From Actinomadura graeca (lineage in GTDB: Bacteria > Actinomycetota > Actinomycetes > Streptosporangiales > Streptosporangiaceae), in contig NZ_CP059572.1 of assembly GCF_019175365.1 (NCBI RefSeq), forward strand, positions 930,001 to 994,000: a stretch of DNA of 64,000 nt, given 5' to 3'. The notes below the pieces were generated by a model that worked only from the letters and a program-made list of their open reading frames with translations, had not been told where the DNA came from and did not search any database. This document shows, piece after piece, positions 32,314-40,456 of this stretch (positions are counted from its first letter, which is position 1; each line of letters starts with the position of its first letter). Both the position numbers and the translations under genes were made by a program.

Positions 32314-33389
32314 GCGGCCCCGGCGCCGGGGAGGGCGCACGCCCCGGCCGGGAGGCGCAGGTGGGCCAAGGCGTCCCCGGCGACGAGACCACGGGCAAGG
32401 AAGCGCACCGCAAGGGGGGCGGGCGGCGGAACCGGCGCGGCCGGCGCGGTGAGCGGGCGATGGTGCCGGACGCGGAGTTCACCTCCTACTACGGCAAGCC
32501 GATCCTCAACCCGCCCACCTGGAAGGCCCTGGACATCGCGGGGTACTTCTTCCTCGGCGGGCTCGCGGGCGCGGGCTCGGTGCTCGCGGCGGGCGCCCAG
32601 CTCACGGGCCGTCCCGCGACGGCCCGGGCGTTGAAGACCTCTTCGCTCGTGGCCATCGGCGGCTCGACCGCCGCGCTGGTCCACGACCTCGGGCGGCCCG
32701 CCCGCTTCCACCACATGCTCCGGGTCATGAAGCCGACCTCGCCGATGAGCGTCGGCTCCTGGCTGCTGGCGGCGTACGGCCCGGCCGCGGGCGCCGCCGC
32801 CGTCCTGGACGTGACGCGCCTCTTCCCGCGCCTCGGCACCGCGGCCACGGCGGGCGCGGCCGTCCTCGGACCCGCCGTCGCCGCGTACACCGCCGTGCTG
32901 GCCGCGGACACGGCCGTCCCCGCGTGGCACGAGGCCCACCGGGAGCTGCCGTTCGTGTTCGCCGGGTCGGCGACGGCCGCCGCGTCCGGGATGGCGCTCC
33001 TCACCTCCCCGGTCGCCGAGACCGGCCCGCTGCGCAGCGCCGCCGTGTTCGGCGCCGCGCTGGAGGCCGGGGCCGCCCGGCTGATGCGGCGGCGGCTCGG
33101 GATGATCGGAGAGAACTACGAGGAGGGGAGGGCCGGCCGGCTGATGCGCGCGGCGGAGGTCCTCGGCGCGGCCGGGGCCGCCGGTGCCGCACTGCTCGCC
33201 GGACGGAGCCGGGCGGCCGCGGCGCTGAGCGGCGCCGCGCTGCTCACCGCGTCCGCGTGCACGCGGTTCGGCGTCTTTTACGCGGGCGTGCGGTCGGCGG
33301 AGGACCCCAAGTACACGGTGGTCCCGCAGCGTGAGCGGATCGACGCCCGCGCCCGGGCGGCGTCCGCCTCGTCGGAGCCTCAGGGCTGA
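32310..33389 (+). CDS. nrfD: NrfD/PsrC-type membrane anchor subunit
   Basis: 359-aa integral membrane quinone-reactive subunit. A ~50-residue basic N-terminus precedes FTSYYGKPILNPPTWK and the first helix (DIAGYFFLGGLAGAGSVLAAG), the hallmark of actinobacterial NrfD. LVHDLGRPARFHHMLRVMKP is the family loop near the quinone site. About eight hydrophobic helices follow. The GTG start overlaps the Fe-S subunit stop (GTGA); an ATG at 32460 is a weaker alternative. With the Fe-S subunit it forms two thirds of a formate/thiosulfate/polysulfide-type oxidoreductase. Confidence 0.92.
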   Translation: MSGPGAGEGARPGREAQVGQGVPGDETTGKEAHRKGGGRRNRRGRRGERAMVPDAEFTSYYGKPILNPPTWKALDIAGYFFLGGLAGAGSVLAAGAQLTGRPATARALKTSSLVAIGGSTAALVHDLGRPARFHHMLRVMKPTSPMSVGSWLLAAYGPAAGAAAVLDVTRLFPRLGTAATAGAAVLGPAVAAYTAVLAADTAVPAWHEAHRELPFVFAGSATAAASGMALLTSPVAETGPLRSAAVFGAALEAGAARLMRRRLGMIGENYEEGRAGRLMRAAEVLGAAGAAGAALLAGRSRAAAALSGAALLTASACTRFGVFYAGVRSAEDPKYTVVPQRERIDARARAASASSEPQG

Positions 33390-33434
33390 CCGCCGGCCGG
33401 GCCCGTCTCCGCTCCGGTACGGATTCCTCTGGGG

Positions 33435-33458
33435 CGGGTGACACGGATCTGTCACCCG
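33435..33458. promoter_or_regulatory. 9-bp-arm dyad after nrfD
   Basis: CGGGTGACA and TGTCACCCG form a perfect inverted repeat with a 6-bp centre, 45 bp after the nrfD stop and about 110 bp before the next gene. It could be a short terminator or a regulator site. The GTGA/TCAC arms recall Crp/Fnr half-sites, but their spacing (10, not 6) does not fit. Confidence 0.4.
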
Positions 33459-33566
33459 GTGATTACTCAAAGTCACTAGGCTGGTACGAGTAGTCGTCTC
33501 GCGATGGGAGCCCCGTGAACCGGACGAGCCGACCCGCTCGCTGCCGCGACCGGCGCGGCTGAGCCC

Positions 33567-34427
33567 GTGGAACCGGACGCCTTCGCCGGACGCAGGGAAG
33601 AATCCGCGGCCCCCTCCCCCGGCACCGGCCTGTGGGAGCGGGCCCGCGAGGTCATCGACGAGCGGGCGGCGCGCCCCGCGACGAGCGACCCGGCGACCCC
33701 GCACGCAGCGCAGGCGCCGCGCCGGACCGGCGAACAGCCGCACCCGATGGAGTCGATGCGGGACGGTCATCCCGCGCTGCGGGAGCTGCTCGGCGGCGAG
33801 CTGTTCGACGCCTTCGCCGCCGCGTACCTGAAGGCGGTGCCGCCGCCGCGCGCGAGCACTCCGGCCCGGCTCGGCGAGCGGTTCGCCGCCCACCTCGAAG
33901 AGCACCGGCCCGACCGCGTCCTGCCCGCCGGGCGGCGGGAGCCGTGGATCGACCTGGTGATCGACCTCGTCCGCTACGAGCGGCTGTTCGCCGAGGTCCA
34001 TGACGGCCCGGGCACCGAGGAGGAGCCGCCCGGGGCCTGGCCCGCCGAGCCGCCGGAGAGGGTGCGCGCCGCGCCCGGGGTCCGCCTGCTGCGGGCCCGC
34101 GCGCACGTCCACCGGTACCACTCCGCGGTCCGGCGGGGCGGGCGGGCGGCGGTGCCCCCTCCCGTGCCGGTCCGGCTCGTGGTGTTCCGCCGCGACTACC
34201 GGGTCGTCACCGCATCGCCGCCTCCCGCCGCGTTCGTGCTGCTGGAGGTGCTGCTCGCCGGGTCGCCGCTGGACGCGGCGTCCGCCCGGGCGGGGATGGA
34301 CGCCGCCGCCGCGGGCCGTCAGGTGCGCCGGTGGGTCGCGCAGCGCTGGATCGCCCCGATCCCGGCCGGGGCGTCCGGCGCCCCGCCGGTCATCCGGGGG
34401 TCATCCGCAGATAGCCGTGCGGATTGA
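33567..34427 (+). CDS. Hypothetical protein with HvfC/DUF2063-like N-terminal region
   Basis: 286-aa soluble protein not firmly recognised. After a disordered ~65 residues, HPALRELLGGELFDAFAAAY, RLGERFAAHLEE and WIDLVIDLVRYERLFAEVHD resemble the putative DNA-binding domain of the HvfC (DUF2063) family; this match is by eye and weak. The C-terminal half has VPVRLVVFRRDYRVVTASPP and ends in a short helix-turn-helix-like stretch. The GTG start is a guess; a GTG at 33515 is out of frame. It lies behind nrfD but 177 bp away. Its 3' end overlaps the convergent gene by 38 bp. Confidence 0.6.
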   Translation: MEPDAFAGRREESAAPSPGTGLWERAREVIDERAARPATSDPATPHAAQAPRRTGEQPHPMESMRDGHPALRELLGGELFDAFAAAYLKAVPPPRASTPARLGERFAAHLEEHRPDRVLPAGRREPWIDLVIDLVRYERLFAEVHDGPGTEEEPPGAWPAEPPERVRAAPGVRLLRARAHVHRYHSAVRRGGRAAVPPPVPVRLVVFRRDYRVVTASPPPAAFVLLEVLLAGSPLDAASARAGMDAAAAGRQVRRWVAQRWIAPIPAGASGAPPVIRGSSADSRAD

Positions 34428-35118
34428 AGAAGATGTCGTCCTCGTCGTACCGGTCGCAGGGGCGGTGCCCGAGGATCCAGCGGGGCTCGCCGGGCGCGGA
34501 CCGGAAGCCCTCGCCGTCCTCGATCTCCCCGGCACGGCACTCGGTCAGCAGGTAGAGGGCGAGGGAGTCGATGAGCCCCGCCACGTCCTCGGGCTCCAGC
34601 CCTTCTCCCGGGTCCAGCTCCACGTCGGGCGACCCGAGCAGGTGCATGCCGCAGCTGTAGTGCAGGGGCCCGTCGGAGATCGGGCGCTTCACCAGCGCGC
34701 GGTACAGCGGGATCGCCGAATCGTCCGGGCTCCCGTCGTAGATGCCCGCGGCGAGGTCGAGCCAGCGGTCGCGCCCGTGGGTGAGGCCGTTGCTCTCGTT
34801 CTTCACGGCCGTCGCCCCGGAGCGCAGCAGGTCGGCGGCCAGCACCAGGGTCCGCCGCGCGACGGTGAACGCCACGTCCGGCAGGACGGGCGGCGACAGG
34901 ACGTAGGCGACGGTGTCGTGCGACTCGACCGCGTCCCAGTCGGCGGCGGTGAAGGACACGCGCGCCGCGCACGCCTCGAACGCCTCCCCCATCCGCGGGT
35001 CGGGCTCGGCGGCGGAGTACTCCCAGTCGAGCCCGAAGCCCTCCTTCGCGGCCGTGGCCTCCACCGCGCCGAGGTCCAGTCCGGTGCCGAGAACGCACAG
35101 GACATGACGTGAGCTCAT
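34390..35118 (-). CDS. Hypothetical DUF4261-like protein
   Basis: 242-aa soluble protein. It starts VLCVLGTGLDLGAVEATAAK, contains DTVAYVLSPPVLPDVAF, KNESNGLTHGRDRWLDLAAG and LHYSCGMHLLGSPDVEL, and ends ILGHRPCDRYDEDDIFFNP. The GM-x-x-LGxPDVEL block recalls DUF4261, a family of unknown function seen in immunity and phage-related loci; confidence in that match is low. The frame stays open 477 bases upstream, but the ATG giving MSSRHVLCVLG fits a compact fold. Convergent with the preceding gene, divergent from the cytochrome b gene. Confidence 0.7.
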   Translation of the reverse strand: MSSRHVLCVLGTGLDLGAVEATAAKEGFGLDWEYSAAEPDPRMGEAFEACAARVSFTAADWDAVESHDTVAYVLSPPVLPDVAFTVARRTLVLAADLLRSGATAVKNESNGLTHGRDRWLDLAAGIYDGSPDDSAIPLYRALVKRPISDGPLHYSCGMHLLGSPDVELDPGEGLEPEDVAGLIDSLALYLLTECRAGEIEDGEGFRSAPGEPRWILGHRPCDRYDEDDIFFNPHGYLRMTPG

Positions 35119-35230
35119 CAGCGTCTGGTCGTCGATCACGCGGCGCAGGCTACGCCAGGACGTGCGTCGTGGCAGCGTTTCCCCAGAATTGGACCGTTCC
35201 CGTAATAGCGGTATCACCCCCGGTGACCAG

Positions 35231-35289
35231 GCCGATGTCACACTTCCGGGGCCCGGTCTCGCGTGGGGGGACCGCCCGCCGATGTCACA
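35231..35289 (+). promoter_or_regulatory. Direct repeat upstream of the cytochrome b gene
   Basis: GCCGATGTCACA occurs at 35231-35242 and 35278-35289, 47 bp apart, within the 226-bp gap upstream of the QcrB-like gene (start 35345). The near-identical context (ACACTTC / ACATTC) extends the match. It could be a pair of activator or repressor sites, or duplicated promoter sequence. Confidence 0.4.
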
Positions 35290-35344
35290 TTCGCCCCGCC
35301 GGAACGGTCTTGAGGGCGGAGGGCTCGACGAAAGGACTGTGACG

Positions 35345-37045
35345 ATGGCGGGGACACGGGCGCCCGGCGGCGGCGCGACCACCGGGAGGACCGGATCCGG
35401 CAGGCCGCCGAGGGCGGTGGAGGCGACGTCCCGGGCACTGGACGAGCGGTTCGGCACGTCCGGCTTCGCCCGCAAGGCACTGCGCAAGGCGTTCCCGGAC
35501 CAGTGGAGCTTCCTCGTCGGCGAGATCGCGATGTACTCCTTCGTGATCATCCTGCTGACCGGGGTGTACCTGACCCTGTTCTTCAAGCCGGGCATGCACG
35601 AGGTGGTCTACGACGGCTCGTACACCAAGCTGCGCGGGGTCGCGATGAGCGAGGCGTACGCCTCGACCCTGAAGATCAGCTTCGACGTCCGGGGCGGGCT
35701 GCTCGTCCGGCAGATCCACCACTGGTCGACGCTGATCTTCATGGGCGCGATCCTCGTCCACCTGCTGCGCAACTTCTTCAGCGGCGCGTTCCGCAAGCCG
35801 CGCGAGCTGAACTGGATCATCGGCGTGACCATGTTCATGCTCGTCATGGTGAACGGGCTGTTCGGCTACTCGCTGCCGGACGACCTGCTGTCGGGCACCG
35901 GCATCCGCATCCTCGAAGGGGTGCTGGCCTCGATCCCGCTGGTCGGGTCCTACCTGGTGATGTTCCTGTTCGGCGGGGAGTTCCCGGGCGGCGACATCAT
36001 CCCCCGCCTGTACGTCGTCCACGTGCTGCTGATCCCCGGGCTGCTGGCTGCGCTGATCCCGCTGCACGCGGTCGTGCTGACGTGGCGGCAGACGCACACG
36101 CAGTTCCCCGGCAAGGGCAGCTCGAACACCACCGTCCGCGGCTATCCGTTCTTCCCCGTGTTCATCGCCAAGACGACGGCGCTGTTCCTGTGGGTCCTCG
36201 GCGTCACGACGCTGCTGGCGGCGTTCGTCCAGATCAACCCGATCTGGCTGTTCGGCCCCTACGACCCGGGCGCGATCAGCGCGGGCTCCCAGCCGGACTG
36301 GTACATGGGCTGGCTGGAGGGCGCGCTGCGGATCATGCCGGCCTGGGAGGTCACGGCGTGGGGCCACACCGTGACGCTGAGCGTGATCGTCCCGGCGCTG
36401 GCCGTCCCGGGGATCCTGTTCACCGGGCTGGCCGTCTACCCGTTCCTGGAACGCTGGGTGACCGGTGACCACCGGATCCACAACCTGCTCGACCGTCCCC
36501 GTGACGTGCCCGCGCGCACGGGTGTGGGCGTCGGCGGCATCGTGTTCTACGGGGTGCTGTGGGCGGCGGGCGGCAACGACGTCCTGGCGGCCAGGTTCGA
36601 CGTCCCGCTGTTCTGGACGACGTGGTTCTTCCGCGGCGCGGTCGTCCTCGGGCCGGTCCTCGCCTACAGCGTCGCCTACCGGATCTGCGTCGGGCTCCAG
36701 CGCCGCGACCTCGGGCTCGTCCGGCACGGGCTGGAGACCGGCATCGTCCTCCGGTCCCCGGAAGGGGGGTTCAGCGAGGCGGAGCGGCACCTCCCCGCCG
36801 AGCGGATCGCCGCGATCACCGATCCGCGCCCGCCGGCCGCCGTCGACCTGGAGGTGCCGCCGCCGGTGGGGGGCGTGGAGAGCCCCCGGGGACGCCGCGC
36901 CGCCGGGCGGCTGCGCGCCGCGCTCAACCGCAGGTTCAGGGCCGACCTCGCCGTCGTCCCCGAGCGTCCCGCGGCCGCGCTGGAGGGGCGGGACGAGCGG
37001 CGGGACGAGCGGCGGCCCGCCGGCTCGGACGCGCCCTCGGGCTGA
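35345..37045 (+). CDS. Stand-alone QcrB-like cytochrome b
   Basis: 566-aa dihaem cytochrome b of the actinobacterial bc1/b6f type. A ~50-residue cytoplasmic N-terminus precedes about eight helices. Haem-ligand helices read LVRQIHHWSTLIFMGAILVH and YVVHVLLIPGLLAALIPLH; GYSLPDDLLSGTGIRI and SQPDWYMGWLEGALRIMP carry the Qo-site loop with the PDWY motif. RQTHTQFPG is specific to actinobacterial QcrB. A long charged C-terminal tail follows. AAAGGA precedes the ATG. There is no Rieske (qcrA), cytochrome c (qcrC) or ctaE gene nearby, so this is a paralogue outside the canonical operon, perhaps partnering another dehydrogenase or a modified oxidase chain. Confidence 0.93.
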   Translation: MAGTRAPGGGATTGRTGSGRPPRAVEATSRALDERFGTSGFARKALRKAFPDQWSFLVGEIAMYSFVIILLTGVYLTLFFKPGMHEVVYDGSYTKLRGVAMSEAYASTLKISFDVRGGLLVRQIHHWSTLIFMGAILVHLLRNFFSGAFRKPRELNWIIGVTMFMLVMVNGLFGYSLPDDLLSGTGIRILEGVLASIPLVGSYLVMFLFGGEFPGGDIIPRLYVVHVLLIPGLLAALIPLHAVVLTWRQTHTQFPGKGSSNTTVRGYPFFPVFIAKTTALFLWVLGVTTLLAAFVQINPIWLFGPYDPGAISAGSQPDWYMGWLEGALRIMPAWEVTAWGHTVTLSVIVPALAVPGILFTGLAVYPFLERWVTGDHRIHNLLDRPRDVPARTGVGVGGIVFYGVLWAAGGNDVLAARFDVPLFWTTWFFRGAVVLGPVLAYSVAYRICVGLQRRDLGLVRHGLETGIVLRSPEGGFSEAERHLPAERIAAITDPRPPAAVDLEVPPPVGGVESPRGRRAAGRLRAALNRRFRADLAVVPERPAAALEGRDERRDERRPAGSDAPSG

Positions 37046-37061
37046 GCCTGGCGGGTCCGGG

Positions 37062-37619
37062 TCAGCGGGCGAACAGCAGGTGGATGACCGGGCGCGCGGC
37101 GGCCACGGGGTCATCGCCCAGGTCGTCGGGCAGCGCGCCGCTCAGCCACAGGGCGGCGAAGCCGTGCACGATGGACCACGCGGCGATCGCGGCCGTCCGC
37201 TCGCGCCCGGGGTCGCCGGGCGCGACGTCCCGGACGCCCGCGGTGAGGACGCCGTCCGCACGGCGCCGGGCGGTGTCCACCGCAGGGTCGTCCGCGCGGT
37301 ACAGCTCGGGCCGGAAGATCACTTCGAAGTGCGCCCGGTGGTCGACGGCGAAGCGCACATAGGCCAGCCCCACCTCCTGGAGGCCGCCGCCGGCGCGCTC
37401 CAGCGCGTCCGCGAAGAGCGCGTACCCCTCGGCGGCCACGGCGGTCAGCAGCCCGGTCTTGTCGCCGAAGTGGTGGGCGGGCGCGGAGTGCGAAACGCCC
37501 GCCCGGCGGGCCAGCTCGCGCAGGCTCCAGCCCGCCGGCCCGGACTCGCGGATCGCCTCCACCGCGGCCCGCAGGATGACCCGCCGCAGGTCGCCGTGGT
37601 GATAGCTCGGCTGGTCGAT
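37062..37619 (-). CDS. TetR-family regulator with non-canonical start
   Basis: About 185 aa. A complete N-terminal HTH is encoded: IDQPSYHHGDLRRVILRAAV then WSLRELARRAGVSHSAPAHHF. The first canonical start in frame (GTG at 37562, 166 aa) would delete helix 1. Upstream of it the only well-placed initiator is ATC at 37619, 8 bases after GAGGAGG and 5 codons downstream of an in-frame region bounded by TGA. So either ATC (or an internal CTG) starts translation, or the sequence carries an error. It is divergent from a small gene across a perfect palindrome (37659-37673), its likely operator. Confidence 0.8.
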   Translation of the reverse strand: MDQPSYHHGDLRRVILRAAVEAIRESGPAGWSLRELARRAGVSHSAPAHHFGDKTGLLTAVAAEGYALFADALERAGGGLQEVGLAYVRFAVDHRAHFEVIFRPELYRADDPAVDTARRRADGVLTAGVRDVAPGDPGRERTAAIAAWSIVHGFAALWLSGALPDDLGDDPVAAARPVIHLLFAR

Positions 37620-37658
37620 CTCGCTCGCCTCCTCTGTCGCCGGTCACCGCCACTCTAT

Positions 37659-37673
37659 CTTGTCATTGACAAG
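37659..37673. promoter_or_regulatory. Perfect TetR-type palindrome
   Basis: CTTGTCATTGACAAG is a 7-bp-arm perfect dyad, 40 bp upstream of the TetR start and 60 bp upstream of the divergent gene. A second partial site (GACAGTGTC, 37697-37705) shares the TGTC/GACA core and lies next to the AT-rich AATATA at 37690-37695. The layout fits a repressor covering both promoters. Confidence 0.65.
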
Positions 37674-37732
37674 ACGGAAGCCGTCCCGGCAATATAGACA
37701 GTGTCAAGATTCATCGACCGAGAGGACGCGCC

Positions 37733-38206
37733 ATGCCGACGCTGCCGTGGATCCCGCTGGCGAAGGCCGGCCCCGACGCCGAGGTGCTGGTCATGGCCTC
37801 ACGCCTCGAAGTGCGCTCGCTGCGCCATGTGCCCGGGTTCTTCCTCGCCTCCCTGGCGCTCCTGCGCCAGGCCCGCCGGGCGGAGGGCGCGCACGGCGTC
37901 ACGCTCAAGGCCCAGCTCCTGAAACGCACGTTCTGGACGCTCTCGGCGTGGAGCGGCGGCGAGGCCCTCCGGTCCTACGCCGCCGCGGAGCCGCACGTGT
38001 CCACCATGCGCCGCAAGCGGGCGGTGATGCGCGACTCCACCTTCGTCTTCTGGAACGTGCCGGCGGCGGACCTGCCCATCGGGTGGCCCGACGCCCAGCA
38101 GCGCATCGCCCGGCAGCGCATCGCCGACGGCGGCACCGGTGAAAAAGGCACCACCAAGGACGGCGCCGACCGGCAGGACACCGCCCGGCAGGAAGGCGGT
38201 TCGTGA
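37733..38206 (+). CDS. Small DUF3291-like (alpha/beta-barrel) protein
   Basis: 157-aa protein. EVLVMASRLEVRSLRHVPGF, LLKRTFWTLSAWSGGEALRS and STFVFWNVPAADLPIGW are typical of a monomer of the dimeric alpha/beta-barrel (antibiotic monooxygenase / spheroidene monooxygenase-like, DUF3291) group. The last ~30 residues (TGEKGTTKDGADRQD) are low-complexity. GAGAGGA lies 6 bases before the ATG. It is divergent from the TetR gene and probably its main target. Enzymatic activity is not established for the group. Confidence 0.8.
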   Translation: MPTLPWIPLAKAGPDAEVLVMASRLEVRSLRHVPGFFLASLALLRQARRAEGAHGVTLKAQLLKRTFWTLSAWSGGEALRSYAAAEPHVSTMRRKRAVMRDSTFVFWNVPAADLPIGWPDAQQRIARQRIADGGTGEKGTTKDGADRQDTARQEGGS

Positions 38207-38239
38207 GGCGGGTGCCGCGAGGGCGGTGCCGGACCGCGC

Positions 38240-38944
38240 TCAGTCGCGGTCGCGCGCGGCGGCGCGCAGGCCGGGCAGGTCGACGACCGTGATCTTGCGC
38301 CAGCCGGTGCGGATCAGGCCGTCGCGGCGAAGCCCGTTCAGGGCGCGCGCGACGGTCTCGCGGGAGGCGTCCATCCAGCTGCCCAGTTCCTCCTGCGACA
38401 GCGGCGGCCCGATGTCGATGCTGCCGTCGCGAGCCGGCGGGGTGTGCTGCGCCGACAGCTCGGCGAGGTCGGCGAGCAGCTGCGCGAGCCGCCGGGTGCC
38501 CCGGCTGGTGACGTGCGCCTTCAGCCGCCGGTCCGAGTCGTCCAGCCGCTGGACGAAGGTGCCGGTGACCAGCATCCACACCTCGGGGTGGGCGTCCAGG
38601 AAGCCGGTGAAGCGGGCGGCGGGGACCACCAGGGCGCGGATGGGCGACAGCGCCGTCACGGTGGCCGAGCGGGTGCGCCCGCCCAGCACCGCGCTCTCGG
38701 CGAGCAGGTCACCGGGACCGCGGACGGCGAGCACCACGTTGTGGCCGTCCTCGGTCGCCGAGGTCACCTTCGCCCAGCCCCGCTCGATGATGATGACGTG
38801 GTCGGACTCGTCCCCCTGGTAGACGAGCGGCGCCTTGACGGCGAAGTGGCGGGGCCGCGCGGCCGACCGCAGCGCGGCCTGCTGGACGCGGTCGAGCGCG
38901 GCCCAGAAGCCGGGGCGCGAGGAGGAGGGCGCGTACGACGTCAC
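38240..38944 (-). CDS. Crp/Fnr-family transcriptional regulator
   Basis: 234-aa regulator. The N-terminal cyclic-nucleotide-binding-fold domain spans about residues 15-130 (PLVYQGDESDHVIIIERGWA; VRGPGDLLAESAVLGG carries the phosphate-binding-cassette position but without a clear RS pair, so cAMP binding is uncertain). No N-terminal Cys cluster for Fe-S is present. The C-terminal winged helix has LSQEELGSWMDASRETVARA and LNGLRRDGLIRTG. The GTG start has a GGGAGAGGGGG run upstream. A 35-bp dyad lies 20 bp ahead of the start. Possible targets include the nearby respiratory genes (inference). Confidence 0.92.
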   Translation of the reverse strand: MTSYAPSSSRPGFWAALDRVQQAALRSAARPRHFAVKAPLVYQGDESDHVIIIERGWAKVTSATEDGHNVVLAVRGPGDLLAESAVLGGRTRSATVTALSPIRALVVPAARFTGFLDAHPEVWMLVTGTFVQRLDDSDRRLKAHVTSRGTRRLAQLLADLAELSAQHTPPARDGSIDIGPPLSQEELGSWMDASRETVARALNGLRRDGLIRTGWRKITVVDLPGLRAAARDRD

Positions 38945-39255
38945 CGGGCCCCCTCTCCCTCGTCATGACCGGGTTACCCGAACGGTAAACCGGTCATGCC
39001 GACCAGGGGAAGCCGGTTGCCGGGTGGTCCCGGCCACGCCCGCGCCCGCCGTGACGTCCGCCATCGGAACGGTGGTCCGGTGCGGCGGCGCCCGTCGGCG
39101 GCGTCCGGGAGGACCGTTCCTCCCCGGCCGCCGGTGGGCATCGTCGCCGGCCCGCCGGACGGGGCCCCGCGGCCGTGCGCCGGCGCGGGACCGCGCGGCG
39201 CAGGCCGGACCCGGCCGGCGTCCCGGCCCGGAGGCCGGGGGGCCGGTCCACGCGG
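38945..39255. promoter_or_regulatory. Crp/Fnr promoter region with 35-bp dyad
   Basis: 311 bp without a gene. CATGACCGGGTTACC (38964-38978) and GGTAAACCGGTCATG (38984-38998) form a 14/15 inverted repeat with a 5-bp centre, 20 bp upstream of the Crp/Fnr start. It overlaps where a promoter would lie, so autoregulation is likely; as RNA it would also form a strong hairpin. The remaining ~255 bp up to the AraC stop is featureless GC-rich sequence. Confidence 0.6.
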
Positions 39256-40218
39256 TCAGTCGGCCCGGTCGATCCCCGTCGCCGCGGCACGGTAGGCGCT
39301 GGGAGTGACGCCGTAGGCGGCGCGGAACGCGCGGCTGAACGCGGCCGCGTCCGGCAGGCCCCAGCGGCAGGCGATCGCGCCGATCCGCTGGGTGGCGAGG
39401 AAGGGGTCGCGCAGCTCCCGGCGGCAGTGCTCCAGACGGCGGGCGCGGATGTACCGGGCGACCGTGGTGCCCTGCGGCTGGAACACCCGGTAGAGCTGCC
39501 GGACGGAGATGTGGTGCGCCGCGGCGATGGCGGCGGGTGTCAGCCCGGCGTCGTGCAGGCGTGTCTCGATCCAGTCCACGATGGCGCGGAGCATCTCCGC
39601 CGCCTCCGGGGACGGGGCGGGCTCCGCGCCGAGCCATTCGCTGGCCGCGCCCGTCACCAGCTCGACGACCGCGCCGCCGAGGTGGTGGGCGTACGGCTCG
39701 TCCGCCTCCCCGCCCTCCTCGGCGAGCGCCGCGAGCAGCGAGGTCACGAGCCGCCCGGTGCGGGCGCGCTCCGACAGCAGCGTGCCGCCGAGCTCGGCCA
39801 GCCGGTCCGACGACAGCGGGACCGCCCGGTGCGGGATCACGACGGTGAAGATGTGGTGCGCGTCGAAGGCGATCTCGACGGGGCGGGTGAGGTCGTAGAA
39901 GACCACGTCACCGGGCCCGACCCTGACCTGCCGGTCGTTCTGGCGCAGGACGCAGGAGCCGCGCAGCACGAGCCCGAGCTTGTAGCACTCGCGGGTGTCG
40001 CGGTCGATCTGGCGGGTGGTGCGACGCACCGCGTGGGCCGGGGCGCGGACGTCGCTGGCCTCGATGGGGCCGAGCGCTCGGGCCACCAGGCGCGCGGCGA
40101 ACGGACCGCGGCCTGCCGGCTGCAGGTGGAAGGGGCCGAACGCGCTGTTGATCAGGTGGCGCCAGTAGTCCGCCTGATCGGCGGCAGGGTGGTCCGAGGT
40201 GTTGACGAGCGTGGGCAT
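39256..40218 (-). CDS. AraC-family regulator
   Basis: 320-aa regulator. The N-terminal AraC-binding-like domain (about residues 1-190) includes YKLGLVLRGSCVLRQNDRQV and VGPGDVVFYDLTRPVEI, the cupin-type ligand region as in catabolic activators. The C-terminal double HTH reads AHHISVRQLYRVFQPQGTTV, ARRLEHCRRELRD, IACRWGLPDAAAFSRAFRAA and YGVTPSAYR. GAGGGAG precedes the ATG. It is divergent from the intradiol dioxygenase by 238 bp and is the natural candidate for its activator. Confidence 0.92.
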   Translation of the reverse strand: MPTLVNTSDHPAADQADYWRHLINSAFGPFHLQPAGRGPFAARLVARALGPIEASDVRAPAHAVRRTTRQIDRDTRECYKLGLVLRGSCVLRQNDRQVRVGPGDVVFYDLTRPVEIAFDAHHIFTVVIPHRAVPLSSDRLAELGGTLLSERARTGRLVTSLLAALAEEGGEADEPYAHHLGGAVVELVTGAASEWLGAEPAPSPEAAEMLRAIVDWIETRLHDAGLTPAAIAAAHHISVRQLYRVFQPQGTTVARYIRARRLEHCRRELRDPFLATQRIGAIACRWGLPDAAAFSRAFRAAYGVTPSAYRAAATGIDRAD

Positions 40219-40456
40219 TGCGCTCCCTCGCGCTGGATGGACGGTTCCCGGACGCCACTTGCAAGGCTTCTACGATGGGTCAAGAAGGTCAATGAGCGAG
40301 TCGGCACGACGATATCGGGGGTCTTTGGCACACGCCGCCAAAGTCGCGGCAGGCATGGCCAAGACCGTCCGTCCGCATGCGGCCTATACATATCCCGACG
40401 AACGTCCTGGGTGCGCGCCCCCACACACCTCGAAGACCCGCCGAGAGGAACCCGCC

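Noticed and set aside
33435..33458. Crp-type binding site after nrfD
   Set aside because: The GTGA/TCAC arms are 10 bp apart, not 6; kept only as an unassigned dyad.
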